DNA of 64,000 nucleotides. It comes from Martinezella lusitana (GTDB lineage Bacteria > Pseudomonadota > Alphaproteobacteria > Rhizobiales > Rhizobiaceae). Under the pieces are notes generated by a model. The model saw only the letters and a list, made by a program, of their open reading frames with translations. It had not been told where the DNA came from and did not search any database. How positions within the stretch are numbered: position 1 is the stretch's first letter; every line of letters starts with the position of its first letter. A program made the position numbers and the translations under genes. Where the stretch lies: positions 310,001 through 374,000 of the forward strand of contig NZ_JACHBG010000001.1 of assembly GCF_014207095.1 (NCBI RefSeq). The letters are read 5' to 3'. Below, piece after piece: positions 1 to 7,518 of this stretch.

Positions 1-271
1 TTTCCTTGGTGGTGCAGTTGCGGACAAGATCAATCTGGCACCGATCATGGTGAAGCGCTTGACGGTCACCGGCTCCACCATGCGCCCGCGCACGGCGGAG
101 GAGAAGCGCGCAATTCGCGACGACCTGCTTTCTCAGGTTTGGCCGCTGCTGGACGAGGGCACGGTCGCCCCCGTCATTTACAAGGAATTCTCCTTCGACG
201 ATGTGATCGCGGCGCACCGCTTGCTGGAAACCAGCGATCACATCGGCAAGATCATGCTGAAGCTGGCTTGA
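1..271 (+). CDS. Zinc-type alcohol dehydrogenase / NAD(P)H:quinone oxidoreductase, C-terminal part
   Basis: The reading frame is open from base 2, so the gene begins before the window; about 89 C-terminal residues are present. The end of the protein, with [22 protein letters not shown] and a final LKLA, is the typical tail of the medium-chain dehydrogenase/reductase quinone oxidoreductase group (zeta-crystallin or PIG3-like), in which this segment packs on the NADPH-binding domain. A two-electron reduction of quinones or enones with NADPH is expected from the family, but the catalytic part is not visible. Its stop overlaps the stop of the convergent MFS gene by 20 bp. Confidence 0.75.
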   Translation, partial: FLGGAVADKINLAPIMVKRLTVTGSTMRPRTAEEKRAIRDDLLSQVWPLLDEGTVAPVIYKEFSFDDVIAAHRLLETSDHIGKIMLKLA

Positions 272-1676
272 TCGTAAAGGAAAGGACGATCGCGACCAGA
301 CCGGGTACGGCCATCAACGCATAGAGCCAATGTGCAGCGGATAGGCCACCGGCGATGCCGCCCGGATGGGTCAGTCCTGCGCTATTGACGATAACGCCGG
401 TCAGGGCCGCGCCGAAGGCGCCCCCAAGCGACTGTGTCATCGAGATCGCCGCTGAGGCCTTGTCCTGCTCTGCCTTCTTGGCCGTGCCGATGATCCTGGT
501 GACGAGATGTGCCCAACCGAGACCGACGCCAAAGCCCATCAGGAACATGGCGATCACGGCCGGCGCAAATGCCGCGACTTCCGAGAAGGGCGTCGCGGTT
601 GCGAGGAAGGGGATCAATGATGCCGTGGCAGCCGTTTCGAGAATGCAGCCGGCTATGATGGCGATGGCCGCCGGCCTGCCAGTGAATGAGTTGCTGAAGA
701 AGGCGGCGATGGTCCAGCCGAGCGCTACCAGCGCCACGAGGTAGCCGGAAACCAGCGGCGTTACGCCATGGAGCGTCTGCAGGAAGTAGGGGATATAGAT
801 GTCGCTCGTCAGCACGAGCATCATCGTGAATATCGTAAGGTAGAGCCGCGCGATCGGATTGCTGAGCATGACGGCGCCATAGGGAAGAAGGCGTATCTCG
901 CTTTTACGCTCGATCAGCACCATGGCTGCAACGAGCGCGATCGAAACCGCGATCAGCACCGCCTTCAAGGATCCGTGTTCGATCGTGCCGGCAACGCTGA
1001 CGAACAGGACTGCGGCGAGTAGAAGTATGATCTGGACGAGCGGTGTTCTGGTGTCCGTCCGGTCGTCTGCGACATCGGGCAGCAGCCGGCGGGCCGAAAA
1101 CGCCATGAGGACGGCCAGCGGCACGAGGACGATGAAAGCTTCCCGCCACGCGCCGCCGGTGGCGAAGAGGCCGCCGAGCGTCGGCCCGAGCACGGTCGCC
1201 ACACCCCATATGGCGGCGTATAGCGTCGATGCTCTGCGCCACAGCGGTTCCGGATAGATGAAGCGAATGAAGGCATAGGCAAGGCCCGACAGCATGCCCG
1301 AGCCATAGCCCTGAACGGCGCGGCCGACGAGCAGTACCGGCATGGTCGGTGCGATGGCGCAGAGCAGGCTGCCGATACCGAAGGTGAGAGCTGCCGCAAT
1401 ATAGACGGCGCGCAGGCCGACGCCCTTCGGCCGGGTCGCGACCGTGATCGAGCCGAGCACGCCTGCCGCGACGAAAAGCGTCGTCATCCAGGAGAACAGT
1501 TCAAGGCCGCCGATGTCGCGGACGATAGAAGGGGCGATGGTGGCGGTGATGTAGGATTCGACGGCATAGAGCGTGACGCCACCGCCAAGCATCAACGTTG
1601 CGGGCAGAAGCCTTGGCGAGAACAGGGTGAAGATGGTGGCCGACTTGAGGGGAGTAGAGTGTTCGATGTTGGACAT
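252..1676 (-). CDS. MFS multidrug/solute exporter
   Basis: A 474-residue inner-membrane protein made of about 12-14 hydrophobic segments, beginning near [17 protein letters not shown]. It carries the MFS-like motif region [21 protein letters not shown] and a GPTLGGLF motif-C-like turn typical of antiporters, so proton-driven drug or metabolite efflux is likely. A longer frame opens at 1715, but the ATG at 1676 (MSNIEHS) gives the usual short cytoplasmic N-terminus and has a GAGG upstream. It is divergent from the Cys-rich regulator at 1880, and an inverted repeat in the shared region suggests control by that protein. Substrate unknown. Confidence 0.85.
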   Translation of the reverse strand: MSNIEHSTPLKSATIFTLFSPRLLPATLMLGGGVTLYAVESYITATIAPSIVRDIGGLELFSWMTTLFVAAGVLGSITVATRPKGVGLRAVYIAAALTFGIGSLLCAIAPTMPVLLVGRAVQGYGSGMLSGLAYAFIRFIYPEPLWRRASTLYAAIWGVATVLGPTLGGLFATGGAWREAFIVLVPLAVLMAFSARRLLPDVADDRTDTRTPLVQIILLLAAVLFVSVAGTIEHGSLKAVLIAVSIALVAAMVLIERKSEIRLLPYGAVMLSNPIARLYLTIFTMMLVLTSDIYIPYFLQTLHGVTPLVSGYLVALVALGWTIAAFFSNSFTGRPAAIAIIAGCILETAATASLIPFLATATPFSEVAAFAPAVIAMFLMGFGVGLGWAHLVTRIIGTAKKAEQDKASAAISMTQSLGGAFGAALTGVIVNSAGLTHPGGIAGGLSAAHWLYALMAVPGLVAIVLSFTIKPASA

Positions 1677-1813
1677 CGGATGAGCCTCGGTATTTCCTGA
1701 ATGCAATCCCGGCAAACATGCTCAGCGATGCTGTGTCCGGAACTGCGTGAAGCAAAGAGACGGAGCATTTCCGTGACGCCGTGTAAAAAACGGAAAAGCT
1801 CTGGCGGTTGGTT

Positions 1814-1879
1814 ATTTTCCAAGTTATGATTTGGAAAATTACACAGCAACCGAATTAAAACAAGAGACAACTTGGAAAA
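1814..1879. promoter_or_regulatory. Candidate operator: three TTGGAAAA half-sites
   Basis: ATTTTCCAA (1814-1822) and TTGGAAAAT (1831-1839) form a perfect 9-bp inverted repeat with an 8-bp spacer, and a third half-site TTGGAAAA (1872-1879) touches the ATG of the regulator gene. The arrangement suits autoregulation plus control of the divergent MFS gene. Binding is inferred, not shown. Confidence 0.6.
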
Positions 1880-2506
1880 ATGCGCCAATCACCTGCCAAC
1901 AGAATTCTGATCCTGTTGAAAACCGATGGACCGCAACTCGCTGCAGCTGTCGGCGATGCGCTGGGCATATCGTCCGAGGCGGCGCGCCAGCAGCTGACGA
2001 AGATGGCGGAGGAGGGGCTGGTCGAGCCCGTGGCGGAGGCGGCAGCGGGCAGAGGGCGACCGCGGCAGCTCTGGCACCTGACGGCCGCCGGCAATCGGCA
2101 GTTTCCCGATGGGCACGCGGATCTCACAGCGACCCTGCTTGCGACCATGGTCAGCCAGTTGGGGCAGGGTGCCGTCGATACCGTCATCTCTGCCCGTGAA
2201 ACCGAGACGCTGCGGCGCTATCGCAGCGAAATCGACCTCACCGCCGACTTGGCGTCACGCGTCGCAAGCCTTGCCGCCATCCGCACCCAGGAGGGCTATA
2301 TGGCCGATTACTGGCAACGCGAAGATGGCTCGCTCATGCTGGTGGAGAATCATTGCCCGATATGTGCCGCTGCCTGCGCCTGCGCCGGCTTCTGCCGGTC
2401 CGAGCTTGAAACCTTCCGCATCGTGCTCGATGCGCACGTCGAGCGGGAGGAGCATATTCTGCTAGGCGCGCGGCGATGCGCATACCGGATCAGCCCGACC
2501 GCCTGA
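1880..2506 (+). CDS. Winged-helix transcriptional regulator with SufR-like C-terminal cysteines
   Basis: A 208-residue cytoplasmic DNA-binding protein. Residues 5-75 form a winged helix with a recognition helix around ISSEAARQQLTKM and a wing with GRGRPRQLWHLT, as in the ArsR/MarR-like SufR group. The C-terminal part has six cysteines (159, 162, 166, 168, 172, 200) within ENHCPICAAACACAGFC and RRCAYRI. The C159-x12-C172 spacing matches the start of the SufR iron-sulfur ligand motif, so redox, Fe-S or metal sensing is plausible but inferred. The ATG follows a TTGGAAAA half-site directly, and no strong ribosome-binding site is visible. It is divergent from an MFS exporter, its probable target. 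Confidence 0.8.
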   Translation: MRQSPANRILILLKTDGPQLAAAVGDALGISSEAARQQLTKMAEEGLVEPVAEAAAGRGRPRQLWHLTAAGNRQFPDGHADLTATLLATMVSQLGQGAVDTVISARETETLRRYRSEIDLTADLASRVASLAAIRTQEGYMADYWQREDGSLMLVENHCPICAAACACAGFCRSELETFRIVLDAHVEREEHILLGARRCAYRISPTA

Positions 2507-2606
2507 GCGATCCGCTTTTTCATGCGGATGGACAGATCCTAGATTGGCAATCCGGGGCGCAGCGGCTATCAGTGGCCATCCCGCAAATCAAAGGCTGCAT
2601 CCCATC

Positions 2607-3614
2607 ATGTCGAATCCCGTCTGCGTCGAAGTCACCCGTGGCAATCTGGTCGAGAGCCGCCATCGCGGTTCCATCGTTGCGGTCGATGGCGACGGCAAAG
2701 TGGTCTTCTCGGTTGGCGATATCGACAGGGGCGTGTTTCCGCGCTCCGCCTGCAAGGCGATGCAGGCCCTGCCATTGGTCGAAAGCGGCGCCGCAGACGC
2801 CTATGGCTTCGGCAACAAGGAACTGGCGCTCGCCTGCTCCTCCCATAATGGCGAGGACGAGCATGTTGCGCTTGCCGCTTCCATGCTGGCGCGCGCCGGC
2901 CGCGATGTCGACACGCTGGAATGTGGCGCGCATTGGTCTTCCGATCAGAAGACCCTCATCCACCAGGCGCGCACGCTCGACAAGCCGACTGCGCTGCATA
3001 ACAATTGCTCTGGCAAGCATGCCGGCTTCGTCTGCGCCTGCTGCCATCAGGATATCGACCCCAAGGGCTATGTCGGCTACGAGCACCCGCTGCAGCAACA
3101 GATCCGCGACACCATGCAGAGCCTGACCGGCGCCGTTCTCGGCCATGACAATTGCGGCACGGATGGCTGCTCGATCCCAACTTATGCCGTGCCGCTCAAG
3201 GGGCTGGCGCATGGCTTTGCCAAGATGGCAACCGGCGTCGGCCTTGAGCCGCTGCGCGCCAAGGCGTCGCGCCGGCTGTTCGAGGCTTGCATGGCCGAAC
3301 CCTTCTACGTCGCGGGCACCGACCGCGCCTGCACCAAGCTGATGCAGGTCGCTCCAGGCCGCATCTTCGCCAAGACCGGCGCCGAAGGCGTGTTCTGCGC
3401 CTCGATTCCGGAGCAGGGTATCGCCGTCGCTCTGAAATGCGACGATGGCACCGGCCGTGCTACGGAAGTCATGGTTGCCGCAACGCTTGCACGCTTCTTC
3501 GAGAAGGACGGTGCCGTTCATGCCGGCCTGATGGCGATCGCCAACAAGTCCTTCAAGAACTGGAACGGCATCCACGTCGGCGATATCAGGCCGGCTTCGG
3601 CCCTGACGGCGTAA
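2607..3614 (+). CDS. L-asparaginase, rhizobial thermolabile-type (class 3) family
   Basis: Hydrolyses L-asparagine to aspartate and ammonia. The 335-residue protein belongs to the asparaginase_II family known from Rhizobium etli, unrelated to E. coli AnsA/AnsB. Visible family signatures are FPRSACKAMQ (Ser47-x-x-Lys50, the catalytic Ser/Lys pair), CSSHNGED (Ser78/79), NNCSGKHAG and DNCGTDGC, the last two supplying the conserved Cys/Lys residues of the zinc-binding site. There is no signal peptide, so it acts in the cytoplasm. An upstream in-frame ATG at 2544 exists, but the protein family starts at MSNPVCVEV, and AAAGG lies upstream of 2607. It stands alone; a large hairpin follows it. Confidence 0.88.
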   Translation: MSNPVCVEVTRGNLVESRHRGSIVAVDGDGKVVFSVGDIDRGVFPRSACKAMQALPLVESGAADAYGFGNKELALACSSHNGEDEHVALAASMLARAGRDVDTLECGAHWSSDQKTLIHQARTLDKPTALHNNCSGKHAGFVCACCHQDIDPKGYVGYEHPLQQQIRDTMQSLTGAVLGHDNCGTDGCSIPTYAVPLKGLAHGFAKMATGVGLEPLRAKASRRLFEACMAEPFYVAGTDRACTKLMQVAPGRIFAKTGAEGVFCASIPEQGIAVALKCDDGTGRATEVMVAATLARFFEKDGAVHAGLMAIANKSFKNWNGIHVGDIRPASALTA

Positions 3615-3654
3615 CTCTACTCATTGCTACGGCCTCTGACCTACAGCATCGGCC

Positions 3655-3743
3655 CGAAAATCTGAACGATTTTCGAAGAGCCTGACGCGTAGATTCAAAG
3701 AGATAGAGCGCCATGCTTCCGAAAGGAAGCACGGCGCTCTATC
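3655..3743. repeat. Rhizobial intergenic hairpin element with large GAAA-capped stem
   Basis: CGAAAATC (3655-3662) pairs with GATTTTCG (3668-3675). A larger stem follows: GATAGAGCGCC (3702-3712) pairs with GGCGCTCTATC (3733-3743), extended inward by ATGCTTCC/GGAAGCAC around a GAAA tetraloop at 3721-3724. The text resembles the dispersed intergenic repeats common in Rhizobium. It lies between convergent genes and overlaps the stop codon of the DUF2127 gene, so it may act as a bidirectional terminator, although no T-run follows. Confidence 0.65.
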
Positions 3744-4215
3744 GTGCCGGCACATGTTGCCGGACGATTTTGTATTCGTGCCAAATGAGAACCATGACGA
3801 ACAGGTCGAACACGGTGAGGACTATGAGCCCGATGCCGTGCGTGTCCGTAAAGCGGTACAGCTGGTAGGCGATGAAAAAACCGAGCGCCACCAGCGATGC
3901 CGGATAGGCCCACATCTTGCCTCTCAGCAGGCCGATGACGAGCAGCACCTTCACTACACCATGGCTCAAGAGATACCAGGCGTAGAAATTCTTGGTGCTG
4001 ACGGAGAAATCCTGCGCCCAGGCATGTAGGTGGCTCGCCACGAAATCCTTGGGGTCGTTGAGTCGTTCGGGCTGCACGAGCCAATTCACCAGGCGCAGGA
4101 TGGATTCCGTGCTGACGAGCGCCAGGATCAGGCCGCTGATGCATTCGATCAGGGCATGGGCGCCTTTCAGCAGGATGCTGATTTCGAAGATCTGGTGAAT
4201 GCGGCGTTCGTTCAT
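3739..4215 (-). CDS. DUF2127 family integral membrane protein
   Basis: A 158-residue protein with about four transmembrane segments: one near KGAHALIECISGLILALV, others around YLLSHGVVKVLLVIGLL, WAYPASLVALGFFIAYQLY and TVFDLFVMVLIWHEYK. The MNERRIHQIFEISILLKG start and the internal SHGVVK block are typical of DUF2127, whose function is unknown. The frame could start at 4299, but the family starts at MNERR (4215). The stop lies within the strong hairpin shared with the convergent asparaginase gene. No operon partner is visible; the DeoR gene lies 160 bp upstream on the same strand. Confidence 0.8.
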   Translation of the reverse strand: MNERRIHQIFEISILLKGAHALIECISGLILALVSTESILRLVNWLVQPERLNDPKDFVASHLHAWAQDFSVSTKNFYAWYLLSHGVVKVLLVIGLLRGKMWAYPASLVALGFFIAYQLYRFTDTHGIGLIVLTVFDLFVMVLIWHEYKIVRQHVPAR

Positions 4216-4378
4216 GTGCGACCGTAACCTGCAAGGTTTGAGCTGGACCTGATCGGTAATCGCTGCTGGGCAGGCCATCTCAGCCTGAGATAGGATCAAT
4301 CTTCGACTGGATCATGTTCATTGCCATCTAAATCCCAATGCCGCCGCTTGTTCCAGTCCTTCGACGACAATGCCGGCT

Positions 4379-5134
4379 TCAGGCAGGCAGAATCGGCACC
4401 TCGGCGTTGCGATAGGGTGTCAGGCTCTCCTCGGAAATATCTGCCGGCACGATCAGGCCGGAGACCGCCGTCACCGGTAGAATCTGGCACGGCGACGCCG
4501 CGTCGAGCTTGTCTGCTGTCGCCAAGACATAGGTTTCCGCCGCGTATTGAGCGATATGCCGCTTGATGGCGGCTTCCTCGAAATCGCCGGTGGAGACGCC
4601 TCGCACCGGATGAACGGCGGTAACGCCAAGAAAGAAAATGTCGGATCGTATCGAGGCGATCGCCGCCATGGCCGCAGCGCCTGTTGCCACCATCGAGTGC
4701 TTGTAGAGTTTGCCGCCGATCAGAATCACGTCGATAGCCGAATGATGCTCCAGCTCGCTGGCGATGGTCGGGCTGTGGGTGACGATGGTGACGGCCAGAT
4801 CCTTGGGTAAGTGGCGGACGATCTCGGCATTGGTGGTGCCGCCGTCAAGAAACACAGTCTGGCCCGGTTCGATCATGCGCGCGGCAAACGCGCCAAGTCG
4901 CCGCTTCTCCTCCGATGACACCGCTTGACGCGCCGAAAAATCCGGCAGGTCGGGGGAAAGCGGCAATGCGCCACCATGCACGCGTTTCAAGAGCTTTTCC
5001 GTCGCCATCTCCCGCAGATCCCTGCGGATCGTGTCTTCCGACAGGCTGAGATCGTCGGCCAGTGCCTTGGCGACCACCTGGCCGTCACGGCGCAATCTGT
5101 CGAGGATGAGGGCTTTGCGTTGGCTGGTGAGCAT
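4379..5134 (-). CDS. DeoR/GlpR family transcriptional regulator
   Basis: A 251-residue sugar-phosphate-responsive repressor type. An N-terminal winged helix (residues about 4-58, with LSLSEDTIRRDLREM as the DeoR recognition segment) is followed by a DeoRC domain of the ISOCOT fold, with VFLDGGTTNAEIVRHLP, VTHSPTIASEL and IGGKLYKHS matching the ligand-binding loops. The effector is probably a phosphorylated sugar or polyol, but no sugar-uptake gene adjoins it in the window. It is divergent from the DUF4406 gene at 5259, and the intergenic region holds a 14-bp palindrome, so autoregulation or control of that gene is possible. Confidence 0.88.
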   Translation of the reverse strand: MLTSQRKALILDRLRRDGQVVAKALADDLSLSEDTIRRDLREMATEKLLKRVHGGALPLSPDLPDFSARQAVSSEEKRRLGAFAARMIEPGQTVFLDGGTTNAEIVRHLPKDLAVTIVTHSPTIASELEHHSAIDVILIGGKLYKHSMVATGAAAMAAIASIRSDIFFLGVTAVHPVRGVSTGDFEEAAIKRHIAQYAAETYVLATADKLDAASPCQILPVTAVSGLIVPADISEESLTPYRNAEVPILPA

Positions 5135-5200
5135 GTCGATCTCTGCACGTTATTTCACGAAACATCGCGATTCTATCAAAATAGATTCGACATTCAAGAA

Positions 5201-5214
5201 AATATGCGCATATT
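5201..5214. promoter_or_regulatory. Perfect 14-bp palindrome in the DeoR/DUF4406 intergenic region
   Basis: AATATGCGCATATT is fully self-complementary and sits between two divergent genes, one of which encodes a DeoR regulator. It is a candidate operator. A shorter TCTAT-caaa-ATAGA inverted repeat lies about 30 bp away. Confidence 0.45.
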
Positions 5215-5258
5215 CGTGCAAATTCCTGCAGGAAGCAGGAGGAAAATGGAGAAATGAC

Positions 5259-5615
5259 ATGTTGATCTTGATCGCCGGGCCCTATCGTTCCGGCACCGGG
5301 GACGATCCGAAGAAGATGGCCGAGAACCTCAAGCGTCTGGAGGAGCCATCCTACGCCCTGTTCAAGGCCGGACATCTGCCAATGATCGGCGAATGGGTCG
5401 CTCTGCCAGTCTGGCATGCTGCCGGCGGCAAGAGCATCGGCGACGATCTTTATGAAGAGATCTTCCACCCGACGGCCGGCCGTCTGCTGCAGCTTTGCGA
5501 AGGAGTTTTGAGGTTGCCGGGCGATTCCAAGGGGGCGGATAATGATGTCCGCATAGCCCGCGAACGCGGCATTCCCGTCTGGTACAAGCTGGAAGACGTT
5601 CCCGGCTGCGCCTGA
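5259..5615 (+). CDS. DUF4406 family protein (nucleoside deoxyribosyltransferase-like fold)
   Basis: A 118-residue cytoplasmic protein starting MLILIAGPYRSGTGDDP. The opening IAGPYRSG loop, the EEPSYALFKAGHLPMIGEW segment and the late DNDVRIARERGIPVWY segment match the DUF4406/nucleoside 2-deoxyribosyltransferase-like fold, which binds nucleotides. Enzymatic activity is not established for this group. The start at 5259 has GGAG seven bases upstream. A four-codon ORF (ATGGAGAAATGA, 5246-5257) lies between a strong AGGAGG (5237-5242) and this start and could affect translation. It is divergent from the DeoR regulator. A 12-bp stem-loop follows the stop. Confidence 0.75.
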   Translation: MLILIAGPYRSGTGDDPKKMAENLKRLEEPSYALFKAGHLPMIGEWVALPVWHAAGGKSIGDDLYEEIFHPTAGRLLQLCEGVLRLPGDSKGADNDVRIARERGIPVWYKLEDVPGCA

Positions 5616-5622
5616 CACGCTC

Positions 5623-5657
5623 GCCCATCCTCATAGTCTAGCCCCATGAGGATGGGC
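5623..5657 (+). terminator. Strong stem-loop downstream of the DUF4406 gene
   Basis: GCCCATCCTCAT (5623-5634) pairs perfectly with ATGAGGATGGGC (5646-5657) across an 11-nt loop, eight bases after the stop codon. No U-tract follows, so it may be a weak terminator or a 3'-end stabilising hairpin. Confidence 0.5.
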
Positions 5658-5766
5658 ATGCATTCCCGATCGATCAAAACCTTTTGTAGAAGGTATCAGC
5701 ATCGGCCACTTCCGTATTGCCCGGCTTGCCTTTAGCTTCCCCGGGAATCCAATCGAGGAACGGAAC

Positions 5767-6387
5767 ATGCTGACATTCTATTTTGCGCCCGGAAGCTGTG
5801 CTCTTGCCAGCCTCATCGCCCTGGAAGAATCCGGTCTCGCCTATGAGCCCCGGCGCCTCAACCTCGCCAATGGCGATCAGCGCCAGCCGGAGTATCTGGC
5901 TGTCAACCCCAAGGGGCGTGTGCCGGCGCTGGTTACGGACAAGGGCTTGATTACGGAAAACGTTGCGATTCTGGCTTACCTCGCCCAGATCGTGCCCGCC
6001 GCAAAGCTGGCGCCGCTCGACGATCCCTTCGCGTTCGCCCAGATGCAGGCCTTCAACAGCTATCTGTCGTCGACTGTCCACGTCAACCATTCGCACAAGG
6101 GGCGTGGTTATCGCTGGACGGACGATGCCGCAGCCATCGAGGCGATGAAAGCCAAAGTGCCGCAAACCATGACGGAGAGCTTCGCGCTTATCGAGGACGG
6201 CATGCTCCAGGGGCCTTGGGTGATGGGCGATCAATATACGGTTGCAGACGGCTATCTCTTCACCATCGCAAAGTGGCTGCCGGGAGACGGCGTCGATCGC
6301 GACCAGTTCGCAAAGGTGAGCGCTCACTATGCGCGCATGCTTGAGCGCCCTGCTGTCAAGAAGGCGCTTGCCGTCGAAGCCGGCTGA
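5767..6387 (+). CDS. Glutathione S-transferase (beta-class-like)
   Basis: A 206-residue cytosolic protein. The thioredoxin-fold N-terminal domain (residues 1-80) starts MLTFYFAPGSCALAS, with the Cys typical of bacterial beta GSTs near residue 11, then NPKGRVPAL with the cis-Pro and ITENVAILAYLAQ, which binds the glutathione gamma-glutamyl group. The helical C-terminal domain includes GDQYTVADGYLF, the conserved N-capping box of GSTs. It should conjugate or reduce electrophiles with glutathione; the natural substrate is unknown. It stands alone on the plus strand, five bases from the end of the convergent MmcQ/YjbR gene. Confidence 0.9.
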   Translation: MLTFYFAPGSCALASLIALEESGLAYEPRRLNLANGDQRQPEYLAVNPKGRVPALVTDKGLITENVAILAYLAQIVPAAKLAPLDDPFAFAQMQAFNSYLSSTVHVNHSHKGRGYRWTDDAAAIEAMKAKVPQTMTESFALIEDGMLQGPWVMGDQYTVADGYLFTIAKWLPGDGVDRDQFAKVSAHYARMLERPAVKKALAVEAG

Positions 6388-6392
6388 GGGCC

Positions 6393-6749
6393 TCAGCCGA
6401 ATCTGGCCAGAAGTTTTTTCGGGGCGCGGTATCGCCACGCCTCGATCAAGCGCAGTTCCAGTTCCTCATCTTCGATCGTATCGATGCGCAGAGGCAGAGC
6501 AGGCCAGCCGACATAATGATCCGTCTGGAAATAGATCTCCGGCGTCATTTCGATCAGCTGCTCCTTGCGGTCGATCGGCAAGGCTAGGACGATGGTCTCG
6601 TTGTTCTTGACGGTCGCGAAAGCTTTGCCGCCGACTTTGAAAGCCGGCAGGCCGTAATGTGTACCGGGTTCGACCTCCGGCAATCTAGCGTTGGAGACAA
6701 GACGCTGTAGCCGCTCATAAATCGTTCCTAGATCGGTATGTTCGACCAT
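6393..6749 (-). CDS. MmcQ/YjbR family protein
   Basis: A 118-residue cytoplasmic protein with the MmcQ/YjbR fold: GTHYGLPAFKVGGKAFATVKNNETIVLALP followed by PEIYFQTDHYVGWPALPLRI is the usual core of this double-wing DNA-binding-like family. No biochemical role is firmly known. The frame is open to 6833, but MVEHTDLGTIYERL at 6749 is the family-like start. It is convergent with the GST and divergent from the small secreted protein at 6832. Confidence 0.75.
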   Translation of the reverse strand: MVEHTDLGTIYERLQRLVSNARLPEVEPGTHYGLPAFKVGGKAFATVKNNETIVLALPIDRKEQLIEMTPEIYFQTDHYVGWPALPLRIDTIEDEELELRLIEAWRYRAPKKLLARFG

Positions 6750-6831
6750 TGCTGCGCTCGGATCGGTTGTGTTTGCAAGAGGAAGAATATATTTCCTCAC
6801 CCAGTAAGCAATCCCAAAGGGACGGCGTCCC

Positions 6832-7176
6832 ATGCCACTTAGCCAAAGAGCGCGCTCGGAATTTGCCGCGATTATCGTCGTTGTGACGTTTGTTGCGATC
6901 GTCTTAGGCCGTACCCAATATCATAAAAATTGGAGCGCCGCTTTCGAAACAATTGGCGCGGGAGACACAGAGGAGGTTGTTCTTAACAAGCTTGGATCTC
7001 CGACTGCGCGCGAAATGCCAGATCGCCTCTATCCCGGTTATGCCTTGGAGAGCTGTATTGCTCCCTGTGCTGAGAGATTGTGGTACGAAAATCTTATCCC
7101 AGGCATAGAGGCTTGGTCCGTGTCTCTCACGAGCGAAAGGCGCGTTTTGGAAACCTATCATTGGGTATCGCCGTGA
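6832..7176 (+). CDS. Small membrane-anchored protein, possibly SmpA/OmlA (BamE)-like
   Basis: A 114-residue protein with one N-terminal transmembrane helix (FAAIIVVVTFVAIVLG, residues 11-26) and a probable periplasmic part. The segment GAGDTEEVVLNKLGSPTAREMP resembles the helix-turn pattern of SmpA/OmlA repeats (G-x-x-E-x-x-V-x-x-x-L-G-x-P); two cysteines (SCIAPC) may form a disulfide. Codon use is more AT-rich than in neighbouring genes, for example the start of the second 60 bases, which may mean recent acquisition. The similarity to BamE-type domains is weak, and the protein could be an unrelated lineage-specific one. Confidence 0.55.
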   Translation: MPLSQRARSEFAAIIVVVTFVAIVLGRTQYHKNWSAAFETIGAGDTEEVVLNKLGSPTAREMPDRLYPGYALESCIAPCAERLWYENLIPGIEAWSVSLTSERRVLETYHWVSP

Positions 7177-7180
7177 GAAA

Positions 7181-7366
7181 TCAGGCAACTCCCCTTGAAG
7201 GCTTCTGCTGCATCTCCACCTCTCGACCCAGATTTTCCGGCATCAACGGCAAGTCGGCCAACTCCTCCAGCGACATTGCAGCGAGCGTGGGGTGCTGCAG
7301 CGGGTCGTTCTTCCGCTCGCGGTCTTCATCCTGCAAGTCATTGAAGAAAAACTTCAATATGGACAT
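7181..7366 (-). CDS. Small conserved-type hypothetical protein
   Basis: A 61-residue acidic, charged protein (MSILKFFFNDLQDEDRERKND...). The evidence that it is real is a near-perfect ribosome-binding site, AGGAG eight bases before the ATG at 7366, and the absence of any competing gene on the other strand. The LAAMSLEELADLPLMPE segment looks like a short amphipathic helix. No domain is recognised and the function is unknown. Its 3' end nearly meets the convergent gene ending at 7176. Confidence 0.6.
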   Translation of the reverse strand: MSILKFFFNDLQDEDRERKNDPLQHPTLAAMSLEELADLPLMPENLGREVEMQQKPSRGVA

Positions 7367-7501
7367 GGCATGTCTCCTGAAATTCTCCGCATAGATGCAA
7401 CCATGGGGTCATCAGCCGGTCGGGCGGCGGCGGGTTTCAATTCCATGCTGCAATAATCGCGCTGTTCTGCGCTTTAATCAATTGAGAATGATGAGATGCT
7501 G

Positions 7502-7518
7502 ATATAGATATTCTATAT
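7502..7518. promoter_or_regulatory. Palindrome overlapping the LysR start codon
   Basis: ATATAGA-TAT-TCTATAT is a perfect inverted repeat whose right arm ends in the first two bases of the ATG at 7517. A regulator bound here would block its own translation start or promoter. No Shine-Dalgarno sequence precedes this ATG. Confidence 0.45.

Noticed and set aside
2520..3575. 351-residue minus-strand frame opposite the asparaginase gene
   Set aside because: The plus-strand frame carries all asparaginase signatures; the reverse has no domain.
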